Shown here: positions 10,307 through 18,746 of the stretch, one piece after another
Position numbering within the stretch: the first letter of the stretch is position 1
Layout: every line of letters starts with the position of its first letter
Source of the DNA: Gammaproteobacteria bacterium UBA4421
Lineage (GTDB): Bacteria; Pseudomonadota; Gammaproteobacteria; Pseudomonadales; Azotimanducaceae
Reading direction: 5' to 3'
DNA: 64,000 nucleotides
NCBI GenBank assembly: GCA_002389675.1
Contig: DGQF01000060.1
Location: 1-64,000, forward strand
The notes under the pieces: model-generated
Database searches by the model: none
What the model saw: only the letters and a program-made list of their open reading frames with translations
Told to the model about the DNA's origin: nothing
Translations under genes and position numbers: made by a program

Positions 10307-11356
10307 ATGGCAGATTCAATTTTTTCAAGTACCCGTCGCAAATTCTTACAATATGGCACCCTCGCCGGGGTTGGCACTCAAACCTTGTTAAAGTCCGGCA
10401 GTGTAAAAGCATCTGTTTTTGAAGGCAAAGAAGCAGCCGGTATGGGTGAACCCTGGCCGAACATGCAATACCGCACGCTGGGCCGTACTGGACACAAAGC
10501 ATCTCGCCTGGTTTTTGGCTGCGGCGCGACACTTTCCGGCGAACCTCATGATGACCTGCTGGATGCCGCCTTTGATGCCGGCGTGAACACATTTGACGTT
10601 GGATTTAAGCACTACTACGACGATGCGGAAAAAAATCTAGCACCGTTTTTAAAACGTCGCCGCGACGAGATTTTTCTTATCTCAAAAGCATACGTCCCCA
10701 CAGACGTAGACTGGGATGAAGAGATTTCTGTATCTCAGGCCAAAGCCGCAGCACAAGGCTGGGCCGCATACATGGATGAGAGCCTTCAAGAGATGAATGT
10801 CGATCACGTCGACGCCTATTATTACATGGCATCAAATAATGTATCTGTGGTGACCAATGAAGAAATCTACCGCGCCTTCGAGAACGCCAAAGCGGCAGGC
10901 AAGGTCACTCATCTGGGCCTGTCTACCCACCAGAATGCAGCGAACGTACTGGCAGCGGCCACAGAAACCGGATGGTTTGATTTGGCCATGATTGCCATCA
11001 CACCCGGCGGCTGGTACGACTGGAAAGATAAATCCGTATTATCCGGCTCCCCTGCGATGAAAACCCTGCGACCACAGTTAGATGCCGCAAGAGACTCCGG
11101 TATCGGTCTAGTGGGTATGAAAGCCGGCCGTTTTCTAGCAGGGCGCGCATGGTTAGGTTGGGGCAACCCGGATGCCTTTAATGCTCACTACGACCAGAAA
11201 TTGCTCAAAGCCAAACTCTCCGAGTTTCAACGCAGCTATGCGTACGTGCTGGAACACGGCCTGGATGTTGTGAACGCGGACATGCAAAACCTCATGCATC
11301 TCAAGGAAAACTTTATCGCAGCCGCAACCTCAGCGGACTATTTTGACCTTGCCTAG
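10307..11356 (+). CDS. Aldo/keto reductase with Tat-like signal
   Basis: A 349-residue AKR-superfamily protein. The N-terminus SSTRRKFLQYGTLAGVGT is a twin-arginine motif followed by a hydrophobic stretch, suggesting export or membrane attachment. The barrel starts at about residue 55 (YRTLGRTGHKASRLVFGCG). The tetrad Asp, Tyr and Lys positions are visible in NTFDVGFKHYYDDAE and FLISKAYVP. In the strand that normally reads LLHxP the sequence is AYYYMASNN, so the usual catalytic His appears to be Met. It overlaps larC by 14 bases. The substrate and whether it is an active reductase are unknown. Confidence 0.82.
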   Translation: MADSIFSSTRRKFLQYGTLAGVGTQTLLKSGSVKASVFEGKEAAGMGEPWPNMQYRTLGRTGHKASRLVFGCGATLSGEPHDDLLDAAFDAGVNTFDVGFKHYYDDAEKNLAPFLKRRRDEIFLISKAYVPTDVDWDEEISVSQAKAAAQGWAAYMDESLQEMNVDHVDAYYYMASNNVSVVTNEEIYRAFENAKAAGKVTHLGLSTHQNAANVLAAATETGWFDLAMIAITPGGWYDWKDKSVLSGSPAMKTLRPQLDAARDSGIGLVGMKAGRFLAGRAWLGWGNPDAFNAHYDQKLLKAKLSEFQRSYAYVLEHGLDVVNADMQNLMHLKENFIAAATSADYFDLA

Positions 11357-12560
11357 TCCTAACGCGCTTTTCTACCAACCCAGCTGCGGGCTCTCCGGCG
11401 ACATGCACCTCGCTGCGCTGCTGGATCTAGGGGTCCCTCAGTCGTGGCTACGCGAGGCATTGAGCAAACTGCCCGTCACGGCTGAATATGAGCTCATGGT
11501 GGCACCCGGCAAAAAAATGGGCATCTCTGGAACACGCGCTGAGGTAACCACTGTGGACAGCTCAGACCACCGCCATCACAGTAGCATAGTCAAAATGATA
11601 CATGCTGCCGGCTACTCGGCACAGGTTGAATCTCGTGCTCTGTCTATTTTTTCCCACATCGCCAACGCTGAAGGAAAAATTCATGGCGTCTCGCCCGACA
11701 AAGTGCATTTCCACGAAGTTGGCGCGGTCGACTCTATCGTCGATATTGTTGCCGCGGCGTTGTGCATCGACTACCTCAATCCAGAATTTGTGCTGTGCAG
11801 CGCCGTCGAGGTCGGCAGCGGCTATGTTGATTGCGCACACGGGCGCTTCCCCGTGCCAGCACCCGCCACGCAGGAGATGTTAGCGAAAGTGCCTTGCACT
11901 TACGGCAACGTGCGCGGTGAGTCGACCACACCCACCGGCGCGGCGATCCTCGCCGCCAGCGTTGACGAGTATCTGCCCAAAGGCCTATTCCTACCCAGCC
12001 AAGTTGGCTATGGCATTGGTCACAAAGACTTTGAATTACCCAACGTTCTGCGTGTTGTACACGGGGTATATACCCCAACGACACCTGCACGCACGCGCGA
12101 ACACTTTCAGATCGAGGCCAACATTGATGACATGACCGCTGAGGCCTTTGAACCACTCATGGACACTTTATTTGCCGCAGGCGCAGCCGATGTCTTTTTA
12201 ACCCCCATCGTGATGAAGAAAAGCCGCGCCGCGCACTGTCTCACCGTCTTATGCCCTGCGGCCCACAAAGACCTTATCGTTGAAAAAATTCTGAATCAAT
12301 CCAGCACAATTGGCTTGCGAGTATTCACCTTCGCTAAACATGTCCTGCCCAGAGAATCTTTGTCCATCAGCACCTCCTTAGGGCAAATCAGCGTCAAGAT
12401 TGTCACCCAGCCTGACGGACGCCGGCGCTGGAAGAGTGAGCACAACGACATCATAGAACTCGCGCTTACGCATAACTTGGACTACCAGACGGTGAAGGCC
12501 ACCGTTGAATTTGAAGTACGCCAACAGCTGCAAGATGCGCCGCATGGCGCATCTCGCTGA
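11343..12560 (+). CDS. larC: LarC: nickel-pincer cofactor nickel insertion protein
   Basis: LarC is the CTP-dependent nickel insertase that completes the nickel-pincer nucleotide (NPN) cofactor of LarA-type racemases. Here 405 residues show the DUF111 hallmarks: CGLSGDMHLAALLDLG at the start, a His cluster HRHHSS, AEGKIHGVSPDKVHFHEVGAVDSI (broken across residues about 100-125), and STTPTGAAILAA. In the C-terminal half, IEANIDDMTAE is the second family block. The start is probably TTG 11343, inside the AKR gene, implying translational coupling. larA, larB and larE are not in this window. The nearby FMN 2-hydroxyacid dehydrogenase is a conceivable downstream enzyme. Confidence 0.9.
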   Translation: MTLPSPNALFYQPSCGLSGDMHLAALLDLGVPQSWLREALSKLPVTAEYELMVAPGKKMGISGTRAEVTTVDSSDHRHHSSIVKMIHAAGYSAQVESRALSIFSHIANAEGKIHGVSPDKVHFHEVGAVDSIVDIVAAALCIDYLNPEFVLCSAVEVGSGYVDCAHGRFPVPAPATQEMLAKVPCTYGNVRGESTTPTGAAILAASVDEYLPKGLFLPSQVGYGIGHKDFELPNVLRVVHGVYTPTTPARTREHFQIEANIDDMTAEAFEPLMDTLFAAGAADVFLTPIVMKKSRAAHCLTVLCPAAHKDLIVEKILNQSSTIGLRVFTFAKHVLPRESLSISTSLGQISVKIVTQPDGRRRWKSEHNDIIELALTHNLDYQTVKATVEFEVRQQLQDAPHGASR

Positions 12561-12561
12561 G

Positions 12562-13698
12562 CTAAGCGATTGCACCCCTGGCGCGCAGGGCTTGAACGTC
12601 CGCTGCTGATAATCCAAGGGTGGCTAATACCTCATCCGTATGCGCACCCGGCGCCACAGACCCCGGGGGTAACTCGGCAACCGTGCGCGAAAAGCGCGGT
12701 GCAGGGGCCGCTTGCCTAATCCCTTCTTGGGTCACAAATGTCTGACGAGCGTCGTTATGCGGGTGTGAGATCGCCTCATCAAAATCCAGAATCGGTGCAT
12801 AGCAAATGTCCGTGCCTAACATGATGGCATCCCATTCATCTCTGGTTTTTGCGAGGAAAACTTGTGTTAACTTTTCTTGCAGCAGCGGCCAATCTTTGCG
12901 GCTCATTTGCGCGGGTAGATCCGGCACTCGGTCCAAACCGGTTTTTTGCAGCAGCAGCGCGTAAAATTGAGGCTCAATTGACCCAATGGAAACATATTTA
13001 CCGTCTTTGGTCGCATACGTGCCGTAAAAATGCGCGCCACCATCTAACAAATTAGTACCTCGTTCATGGGCCCAACGGCCACTGTTCATGAGGCCAAAAA
13101 CGGCATTCATCAAAATGGCAGATCCGTCGGTCATCGCCGCATCAATCACCTGCCCACAACCCGACTTTGAAGTTTCAAACAAGGCCGCGGCAATGCCGAA
13201 CGCCAAGAGCATGCCACCCCCACCAAAATCGCCCACCAGATTCAGCGGCGGCACAGGCTTACCGCCCGCCTCGCCCATCGCATGCAATGCACCTGATAGC
13301 GAAATGTAGTTGATGTCATGACCCGCAACATGGGCCATTGAGCCGGTTTGCCCCCAACCCGTCATACGTCCGTATACCAAGCGAGGGTTACGCTGCAAAC
13401 ACACCTCGGGCCCTAAGCCCAAGCGCTCCGTCACGCCCGGGCGGAAGCCTTCAATGAGCACATCCGCATTTTCAACCAGTCGCAATACAGTCTCCACACC
13501 CTCAGGATGCTTCAGATCCACGGCAATGCTTTTGCGCCCCCGGGCCAAAATGTCATTTGCATTGGCCTGGTTGCCAACCGCACCCGCTCGATCAACGCGA
13601 ATAATTTCTGCCCCCATGTCCGCCAACATCATGCCGCAAAAAGGACCCGGTCCAATACCCTGCAATTCCACTACCTTCACACCCTGCAACGGTCCCAT
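12562..13698 (-). CDS. Alpha-methylacyl-CoA racemase-like CoA-transferase III protein
   Basis: Predicted to interconvert (2R)- and (2S)-methylacyl-CoA esters, needed before beta-oxidation of branched or isoprenoid side chains. It contains the AMACR catalytic pair seen in the mycobacterial enzyme: His in [13 protein letters not shown] and Asp in [10 protein letters not shown]. The N-terminus [15 protein letters not shown] and [11 protein letters not shown] are typical. I chose ATG 13698 (378 residues), preceded by CAGGGG at a suitable distance, over TTG 13716 and ATG 13704. It converges with larC, the stops being one base apart. Good confidence in family; substrate inferred. Confidence 0.9.
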   Translation of the reverse strand: MGPLQGVKVVELQGIGPGPFCGMMLADMGAEIIRVDRAGAVGNQANANDILARGRKSIAVDLKHPEGVETVLRLVENADVLIEGFRPGVTERLGLGPEVCLQRNPRLVYGRMTGWGQTGSMAHVAGHDINYISLSGALHAMGEAGGKPVPPLNLVGDFGGGGMLLAFGIAAALFETSKSGCGQVIDAAMTDGSAILMNAVFGLMNSGRWAHERGTNLLDGGAHFYGTYATKDGKYVSIGSIEPQFYALLLQKTGLDRVPDLPAQMSRKDWPLLQEKLTQVFLAKTRDEWDAIMLGTDICYAPILDFDEAISHPHNDARQTFVTQEGIRQAAPAPRFSRTVAELPPGSVAPGAHTDEVLATLGLSAADVQALRARGAIA

Positions 13699-13825
13699 AT
13701 ACATCCCCTGTTTCAATGATTAGTTATTTCTACCCCATCACCCAAAGCATCTACATAAACAGCCCACCTTGCAAGATCGCGAGGGAGCCGTATGATCACG
13801 CGTTCGCCCTAATGGATGCCTTCGC

Positions 13826-14269
13826 ATGGTGGATATCGACGCTCTAAAGCAGCAGTTCCTGAACAAAGACTTTGACAGCAAGACGTTTGTTCTGGATGCA
13901 AATAAAATGGTCACTGTGGCACAAGCCTCTGGCGAGAGCCGACCAGAATTCACTGATCCCGATCACCCAAGTTTTCAAGCGGTACCCGCCTTCATTTGCA
14001 GCCTCGCCTCCGGGCGTCATTTACCCATTGATTTTCCAGCACTGGGCGGTCTGCCGATGGACGGCGGTAAAGCGGTCACCCGCCACGCGCCGGTACGCGC
14101 CGGCACCCCCTTGACGGGCCATACACACCTGGCCGATATCTACGACAAAAAGGGCCGGTCAGGACGAATGATATTAATTGTTGCACGGATGGAGCTGTTC
14201 GATGACAAGCAAAACCACCTTGCAACCACCGATTCACGCATGGTCATCCGGGAGAAATCCAGCACATGA
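13826..14269 (+). CDS. FAS1-like (MaoC N-terminal type) dehydratase subunit
   Basis: A 147-residue single hot-dog protein of the N-terminal MaoC dehydratase type. Such proteins pair with a second MaoC-like subunit to hydrate 2-enoyl-CoA or dehydrate 3-hydroxyacyl thioesters. The segment VAQASGESRPEFTDPDHPSF resembles the family's YAxAxGExNPxYxD region, and GGKAVTRHAPVRAGTPLTG is the hot-dog beta region. Its stop overlaps the next gene's ATG by four bases (ATGA), so the two subunits are translationally coupled. The start has no obvious ribosome binding site. Confidence 0.75.
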   Translation: MVDIDALKQQFLNKDFDSKTFVLDANKMVTVAQASGESRPEFTDPDHPSFQAVPAFICSLASGRHLPIDFPALGGLPMDGGKAVTRHAPVRAGTPLTGHTHLADIYDKKGRSGRMILIVARMELFDDKQNHLATTDSRMVIREKSST

Positions 14270-14685
14270 GTATTCAAACTTTAGCCGACGTCGAATTTGG
14301 CGAGCAGCTGCCCACCTTCACACCCGACACCTCGCTGAACACTGTACGAAAATTTGCGCACGCGGTAGGCTGGCAGGGCGGCCGATTCGAAGATCATGAA
14401 CGCGCTCGAAAAGAGGGTTTTCCCGGCGCCCTTGTCCCCGGAATCATGGGTATGGGATTTCTAACATCCACAGTGCATCAATGGTGCGCAGATGCCCATG
14501 TCGAGCAAATAGACACGGTATTTAGAGCGCCGATGATTGCCGACGAACCCTGTTTCATCGAAGCGGTTGTGACTGACATTGATGAGGAGCGCTCGCTGGT
14601 CGAGCTGGATATGACGCTTAAGAACAATCTTGATGAAACCCGCGTTTTTGGCACCGCTCGGGTGCGCTTACCCAAAGCTGGATAA
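14266..14685 (+). CDS. MaoC-like hydratase/dehydratase partner subunit
   Basis: A 139-residue hot-dog protein overlapping its partner by four bases. The central helix region AHAVGWQGGRFEDHERARKE is followed by GFPGALVPGIMGMGFL, which corresponds to the GFxGxIAPGxM block of MaoC proteins. The usual hydratase signature D-x-N-P-x-H before that block is not recognisable, so the catalytic Asp/His pair may be absent or relocated. Probably works as a heteromer with the preceding protein on acyl-CoA. Confidence 0.75.
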   Translation: MSIQTLADVEFGEQLPTFTPDTSLNTVRKFAHAVGWQGGRFEDHERARKEGFPGALVPGIMGMGFLTSTVHQWCADAHVEQIDTVFRAPMIADEPCFIEAVVTDIDEERSLVELDMTLKNNLDETRVFGTARVRLPKAG

Positions 14686-14734
14686 GCGCAATGCACCCAG
14701 CTGTTGCGCTACATAGCTGAACAGCCCAAGCTAT
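14685..14734. terminator. Probable bidirectional terminator
   Basis: Two inverted repeats fill the convergent gap between the MaoC and SDR genes: AGCGCAA (14685-14691) with TTGCGCT (14704-14710), and ATAGCT (14713-14718) with AGCTAT (14729-14734). Neither is followed by a long T run. Confidence 0.4.
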
Positions 14735-15504
14735 CGATACATATTGGTACCGCCGCAAATGGTCAACGCTTGGCCGGTCATATAGGCGCTGGCATCCGAG
14801 GCTAAGTACACCACAATTCCCTTGAAATCATCGCTTTCGCCCAGTCGCCGTAGTGGAGTAGCTTCGTTCACCCGCGTTACAGCCTCTGGGTTGTCCCATA
14901 AAGCTCGGGCGAACTCTGTGCGCACCAATCCAGGACAAATTGCGTTTACGCGAATCCCTTGAGGCCCCCACTCCAACGCGAGGTTCCTCACTAAGGCGAT
15001 ATCTGCCAATTTTGAAATATTGTAGGTACCTAAGGTTTCCGAACCCGAGAACGCACCGGTACTCGAGGTAATCATAATCGAGCCTCGACCCTTGGCTTTC
15101 ATATCAGGCGCCACCATCTGGCATAGCCAGTGATTAGAACGCACGTTGCTCGCCATGATCTTGTCGAAAGCATCATCCGGAATGTCCGACATCGAGCCGT
15201 AAAATGGATTAACCCCAGCATTGGCCACCAGAGTATCTATGGGACCAAGACGCTCGCGGGTTTGCTCCACCAGTGCCTGCAACTGCTCTTTGTAGCCGAT
15301 ATTGCAAGCCAGCGCGATGGCCCGCTCTTGGCCGCACAGAGAATTAATTTCGTCCGCTACCGCCTCGCATTGATCCAATTTCCGGCTCGAGACCACCACC
15401 CGGCTGCCATGTTCGGCCAGCGCCATGGCCATCGCTTTTCCCATTCCTTTCGACGCGCCGGTCAACAACGCAACCTGCCCGCTCAAATCAAATAACTGAC
15501 TCAT
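14731..15504 (-). CDS. SDR-family oxidoreductase
   Basis: Classical short-chain dehydrogenase of 257 residues, probably NAD(P)-dependent oxidation or reduction of a hydroxyl/keto group on an acyl or cyclic substrate. It has the Rossmann motif TGASKGMGKAMA near the N-terminus, NAGVNPFYGS (the NAG motif), and catalytic Ser and Tyr-x3-Lys in SSTGAF and YNISKLA. The end (MTGQALTICGGTNMYR) is typical of FabG-like members. GGAGG lies just before the ATG. The specific substrate is not predictable. Confidence 0.88.
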   Translation of the reverse strand: MSQLFDLSGQVALLTGASKGMGKAMAMALAEHGSRVVVSSRKLDQCEAVADEINSLCGQERAIALACNIGYKEQLQALVEQTRERLGPIDTLVANAGVNPFYGSMSDIPDDAFDKIMASNVRSNHWLCQMVAPDMKAKGRGSIMITSSTGAFSGSETLGTYNISKLADIALVRNLALEWGPQGIRVNAICPGLVRTEFARALWDNPEAVTRVNEATPLRRLGESDDFKGIVVYLASDASAYMTGQALTICGGTNMYR

Positions 15505-15523
15505 ATCGCCTCCAAATTTAAAA

Positions 15524-15553
15524 ATTAAAACCGTTTCGGGCTAGGAAAGTAAA
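15524..15553 (-). promoter_or_regulatory. Possible promoter of the SDR gene
   Basis: On the minus strand TTTACT (15548-15553) and TTTAAT (15524-15529) are spaced 18 bases apart in the 54-base gap upstream of the SDR; a strong GGAGG ribosome binding site follows. The match to consensus is moderate. Confidence 0.35.
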
Positions 15554-15558
15554 TCCCT

Positions 15559-16713
15559 TTATTTTTGCCAAATCACAGACGCATCGATGTCCTTAACGTC
15601 TGTCAAACCACAAAAGGCGAGCGTCAAATCAAGATCCTGCGCAATGATTTCGAGCACTCGAGTAACACCCTGCGCGCCCAGCGCGCCCAGACCGTGCAAA
15701 AATGCCTTACCTATAAACGTGCCTTGGGCACCCAATGCAAGAGCTCGAAAGACGTCCTGACCTGAGCGTATTCCCCCGTCGAGCCAAATCTCAAGCGCCT
15801 GCCCATCGGGATGACTGCGCACGGCCTCCACAATCTGCGGCAGCACCTCAATGGTCGCCGGCGCCCCATCGAGTTGACGTCCGCCATGATTGGAGACGAT
15901 CAGAGCATCCGCGCCTACATCTACCGCCATTTTTGCATCACGCGGGTCCATAATTCCTTTTAGGATCAGTTTACCGCCCCAAAGATCTCGAACCCAAGCC
16001 ACATCGTCCCAACACATGGTTGGATCCAGTTGCTGCGCCGACCACTGAGACAACGAGTCCAGAGTATCTACCCCTTTTGCGTGCCCCACGATGTTTGCAA
16101 AGTTGCGCCGACGCGTACGCAGCATACCCGCACACCAACGTGGCCGCAGCGCCATGTCTAGCATATTTTTCAACGTAAACCTTGGCGGTGCCGTCATGCC
16201 GTTTTTCAAATCTTTGTAACGCTGGCCCAAAATCTGCAAATCTAGAGTCAGCACCAAAGCCGAACATCGCGCCGCTTTGGCGCGCTCGATCAAGCCGGCC
16301 ACAAAATCCCTATCTTTCATAATGTACAACTGGAACCAGAACGGTTTTTGCGTGTGCGCGGCAACATCTTCTAACGAACAAATACTCATCGTAGACAGCG
16401 CAAAAGGCACCCCAAATTGCTCCGCCGCCTGCGCCGCCAATATTTCTCCATCGGCATGCTGCATACCCGCTAAACCCGTCGCCGCCAGACCAACTGGCAG
16501 GCTCCATTGAGCGCCTAACATTGATGAGGTTAAACTGCGCTCGCTCATGTCCACCGCCACTCGCTGACGTAATTGCAGCCCTTTAAAGGCATCACGATTG
16601 CGGCGCAAGGTCGTTTCTGTCCAAGACCCGGCTTCCGCATAGTCATAAAACATACGCGGTACGCGACGTTGGTGCAGCACCCGCAGATCTTCAACACTGG
16701 TCATCAACGGCAC
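15559..16713 (-). CDS. FMN-dependent alpha-hydroxy acid dehydrogenase (LldD-like)
   Basis: Oxidises an L-2-hydroxy acid (lactate or a relative) to the 2-oxo acid with FMN, usually passing electrons to the quinone pool. At 384 residues it is full length. The catalytic His and Arg lie in SNHGGRQLDGA, and the FMN phosphate-binding region is in LDGGIRSGQDVFRALALGA. The N-terminal FYDYAEAGSWTE matches the family's FDYIDGGA-type opening. Gene context is lipid catabolism, so the substrate could be a longer hydroxy acid rather than lactate. Located near larC, which serves lactate racemase in other bacteria; this is a contextual hint only. Confidence 0.9.
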   Translation of the reverse strand: MPLMTSVEDLRVLHQRRVPRMFYDYAEAGSWTETTLRRNRDAFKGLQLRQRVAVDMSERSLTSSMLGAQWSLPVGLAATGLAGMQHADGEILAAQAAEQFGVPFALSTMSICSLEDVAAHTQKPFWFQLYIMKDRDFVAGLIERAKAARCSALVLTLDLQILGQRYKDLKNGMTAPPRFTLKNMLDMALRPRWCAGMLRTRRRNFANIVGHAKGVDTLDSLSQWSAQQLDPTMCWDDVAWVRDLWGGKLILKGIMDPRDAKMAVDVGADALIVSNHGGRQLDGAPATIEVLPQIVEAVRSHPDGQALEIWLDGGIRSGQDVFRALALGAQGTFIGKAFLHGLGALGAQGVTRVLEIIAQDLDLTLAFCGLTDVKDIDASVIWQK

Positions 16714-16787
16714 ATATTCTCCCTTTCAGCAATCCAATCCAGCCATGATAGAGTATGGCGACTTCGGAGCTGGCTGCAAACCTAATC

Positions 16788-17984
16788 ATGACTGACAGAC
16801 CTCTAGACGGTATTCGTGTAATTGAACTTGGACAACTACTGGCCGGACCTTTCGCAGGCACCATGTTGGGCTATTTTGGCGCTGAGGTTATCAAGGTCGA
16901 ACCCCCCGGCGAGGGCGACCCCATTCGAGGTTGGCGACTGCTTGATGAAAGCGGCACTGCTTTTTGGTGGCGCTCGTTGGGTCGCAATAAGAAGTCGGTC
17001 ACTGCTAATTTACGCACCAAAGGCGGACGCGCTGTGGTCAGGCGACTGCTCGAAAATGCCGATGTTGTGATCGAGAACTTCAAACCTGGCACATTAGAAA
17101 AATGGGGGCTCGGCCCTGACGATCTGGCTCAGGATAACCCTCAACTTATCTTTGCGCGGATCTCTGGTTACGGTCAGACTGGGCCAAACCGCAACAAAGC
17201 TGGCTATGCCTCGGTGACCGAGGCCTATAGCGGATTTCGCTACGTCAATGGCTTTCCCGACGCACCTCCGGTGCGGCCGAACTTGAGCATCGGCGATACC
17301 ATTGCCGGCATTCATGCCGTTGTTGGCATTCTATTAGCGCTTCTGGAGCGTCAACAAAACAGAGGGCACTCTGGCCAAGTCGTTGACGTCGCGCTGTATG
17401 AAGCCATGTTTAATCTTATGGAGGGTGTTGTGCCTGAATACTCCGGTGCAGCTGCGATTCGCGAACCTTCTGGATCGACGATAACCGGCATAGTCCCCAC
17501 TAATACTTATTTATGTGCCGATCATAAACATGTGGTCATTGGCGCAAACGGCGACTCTATATTTATCCGACTAATGCAGGCCATGCAGCGATCCGACATC
17601 GCCTCTGATCCGCGTTACGCAAGTAACGCGGGCCGAGTAGAACATCAAGAATTCATTGATGGCGTCATTGCCGTATGGACCCGTGCCCGCAGTGCCGGCG
17701 AGGTCATTGCCCTACTGGAAGCCGCTGACGTACCCGTGGGCCCCATTTACAACGTTGCAGACATGCTGGCCGACCCCCATTATCAAGCGCGCGAGCTGTT
17801 CGAGCGTGTGCAGACTGATGGGGGTGAACTGGACATACCCGCAATCCTACCCAAATTGAGCGCGAGCCCAGGACGCACCGAATGGCCCGGCGGAGCTGTC
17901 GGGGCACATACGCAAGAAGTGCTTTTAAAGCACGGCTTCAACCCCGATGAACTGAGGGAACTGACCGCGCGAGGCGACATATAA
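16788..17984 (+). CDS. CaiB/BaiF family CoA-transferase
   Basis: Second full CoA-transferase of the window. From ATG 16788 (MTDRPLDGIRVIELGQLLAG) it is 398 residues, matching family N-termini; ATG 16755 is an alternative. Motifs include YFGAEVIKVEPPGEGDPIRGW, VVIENFKPGTLEKWGLG and ARISGYGQTGPN (each shorter than a domain). The candidate catalytic Asp is in LSIGDTIAGIHAVVG. The GDPIRGW variety resembles succinyl-CoA-dependent transferases such as those for citramalate or mesaconate, but this is weak. It is divergent from the FMN dehydrogenase. Confidence 0.9.
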   Translation: MTDRPLDGIRVIELGQLLAGPFAGTMLGYFGAEVIKVEPPGEGDPIRGWRLLDESGTAFWWRSLGRNKKSVTANLRTKGGRAVVRRLLENADVVIENFKPGTLEKWGLGPDDLAQDNPQLIFARISGYGQTGPNRNKAGYASVTEAYSGFRYVNGFPDAPPVRPNLSIGDTIAGIHAVVGILLALLERQQNRGHSGQVVDVALYEAMFNLMEGVVPEYSGAAAIREPSGSTITGIVPTNTYLCADHKHVVIGANGDSIFIRLMQAMQRSDIASDPRYASNAGRVEHQEFIDGVIAVWTRARSAGEVIALLEAADVPVGPIYNVADMLADPHYQARELFERVQTDGGELDIPAILPKLSASPGRTEWPGGAVGAHTQEVLLKHGFNPDELRELTARGDI

Positions 17985-18006
17985 AACCCGCTTTACGTGG
18001 CGGGTT
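17985..18006. terminator. Bidirectional terminator hairpin
   Basis: A perfect 7-bp stem, AACCCGC (17985-17991) with GCGGGTT (18000-18006), and an 8-base loop lie between two convergent genes; the hairpin covers the stop codon of the minus-strand gene. An A-run precedes it on the plus strand, giving T residues downstream on the minus strand. Confidence 0.6.
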
Positions 18007-18643
18007 GATCTATATCCTTGAAAAAATCAATATCTCGTCTTTCCCCCTGCGGTACCGGCACCTCCACCACCCGTTCTTCAACATCATCGAACTCAAGACA
18101 CAGCGCTCGGGTCATCGTCGCGTGCATCTCGTAGGTACAAATGACATAGGTCAACTCAATAATCTGAACTTCACTTAAATGATTTTTCAGCAATTCAAAT
18201 GTGCCCTGTGCAACACGCCCACCCTGAAGCACCAGGTCGTCGGTATACGCTAAAACGGCTCGTTCGCTGGCACTAAACAAATCAGTTGCCGACCAACTGG
18301 GTAGCGCCTGAATTTGTGCCTCGCTAAAGCCCGCCGCACGAAGCGCTTTACAGTGCTGCGAAAATACAAATTGACTGCCCCGGGCAAATCCCGCCCGGGC
18401 CTGGCCTAATTCACGCAGTTGGGGGGGGATTTGTCGCTTTTTGTCACGATAAAACTGAAATCCCTGCACCATATGATGAAGACAGTCAGGCACCTGAGCA
18501 AATACCGTCCACCAATCACCGCGCGTGCCCGTTGCCGTACCGGGGTCTGTCGTTGGGTCGCGCTCTGGACCAAAGAGCGCATCATAATAAGGTTTGACGC
18601 TGGGATGGGCGTCCGCTCTGGCAACTTCCTTTAATCGTGGCAA
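17993..18643 (-). CDS. Carboxymuconolactone decarboxylase/AhpD-like protein
   Basis: A 216-residue all-helical protein of the CMD/AhpD superfamily. The core segment QARAGFARGSQFVFSQHCKA aligns with the AhpD active-site helix, but the redox pair CxxC is missing (Ser and Gln instead), leaving only the His and a Cys after it. It is therefore unlikely to be a peroxidase reductant and may be a decarboxylase-like or uncharacterised enzyme. The start is TTG 18643 with AAGGAG eight bases upstream, which decides the start. Upstream and divergent lies an acyl-CoA dehydrogenase operon. Confidence 0.78.
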   Translation of the reverse strand: MPRLKEVARADAHPSVKPYYDALFGPERDPTTDPGTATGTRGDWWTVFAQVPDCLHHMVQGFQFYRDKKRQIPPQLRELGQARAGFARGSQFVFSQHCKALRAAGFSEAQIQALPSWSATDLFSASERAVLAYTDDLVLQGGRVAQGTFELLKNHLSEVQIIELTYVICTYEMHATMTRALCLEFDDVEERVVEVPVPQGERRDIDFFKDIDQPAT

Positions 18644-18684
18644 AACCGCTTCTCCTTATCCATCAATCAACGAACTTAACGTTT

Positions 18685-18718
18685 GAGTATCTACTTTTCA
18701 CATAGATCACTCTATAGT
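18685..18718. promoter_or_regulatory. Imperfect inverted repeat beside a -10 element
   Basis: GAGTATCTA (18685-18693) and TAGATCACTC (18703-18712) form an inverted repeat with one extra base, immediately before a -10-like TATAGT (18713-18718) oriented to the plus-strand acyl-CoA dehydrogenase. It sits in the only gap between two divergent genes and could be a repressor operator. Confidence 0.35.
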
Positions 18719-18746
18719 AACCCGACAAATAAAAAGGAGAATCAAC

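Noticed and set aside
12554-12569. TCGCT/AGCGA hairpin between larC and the racemase
   Set aside because: A 5-bp stem only, with no T run; chance is likely.
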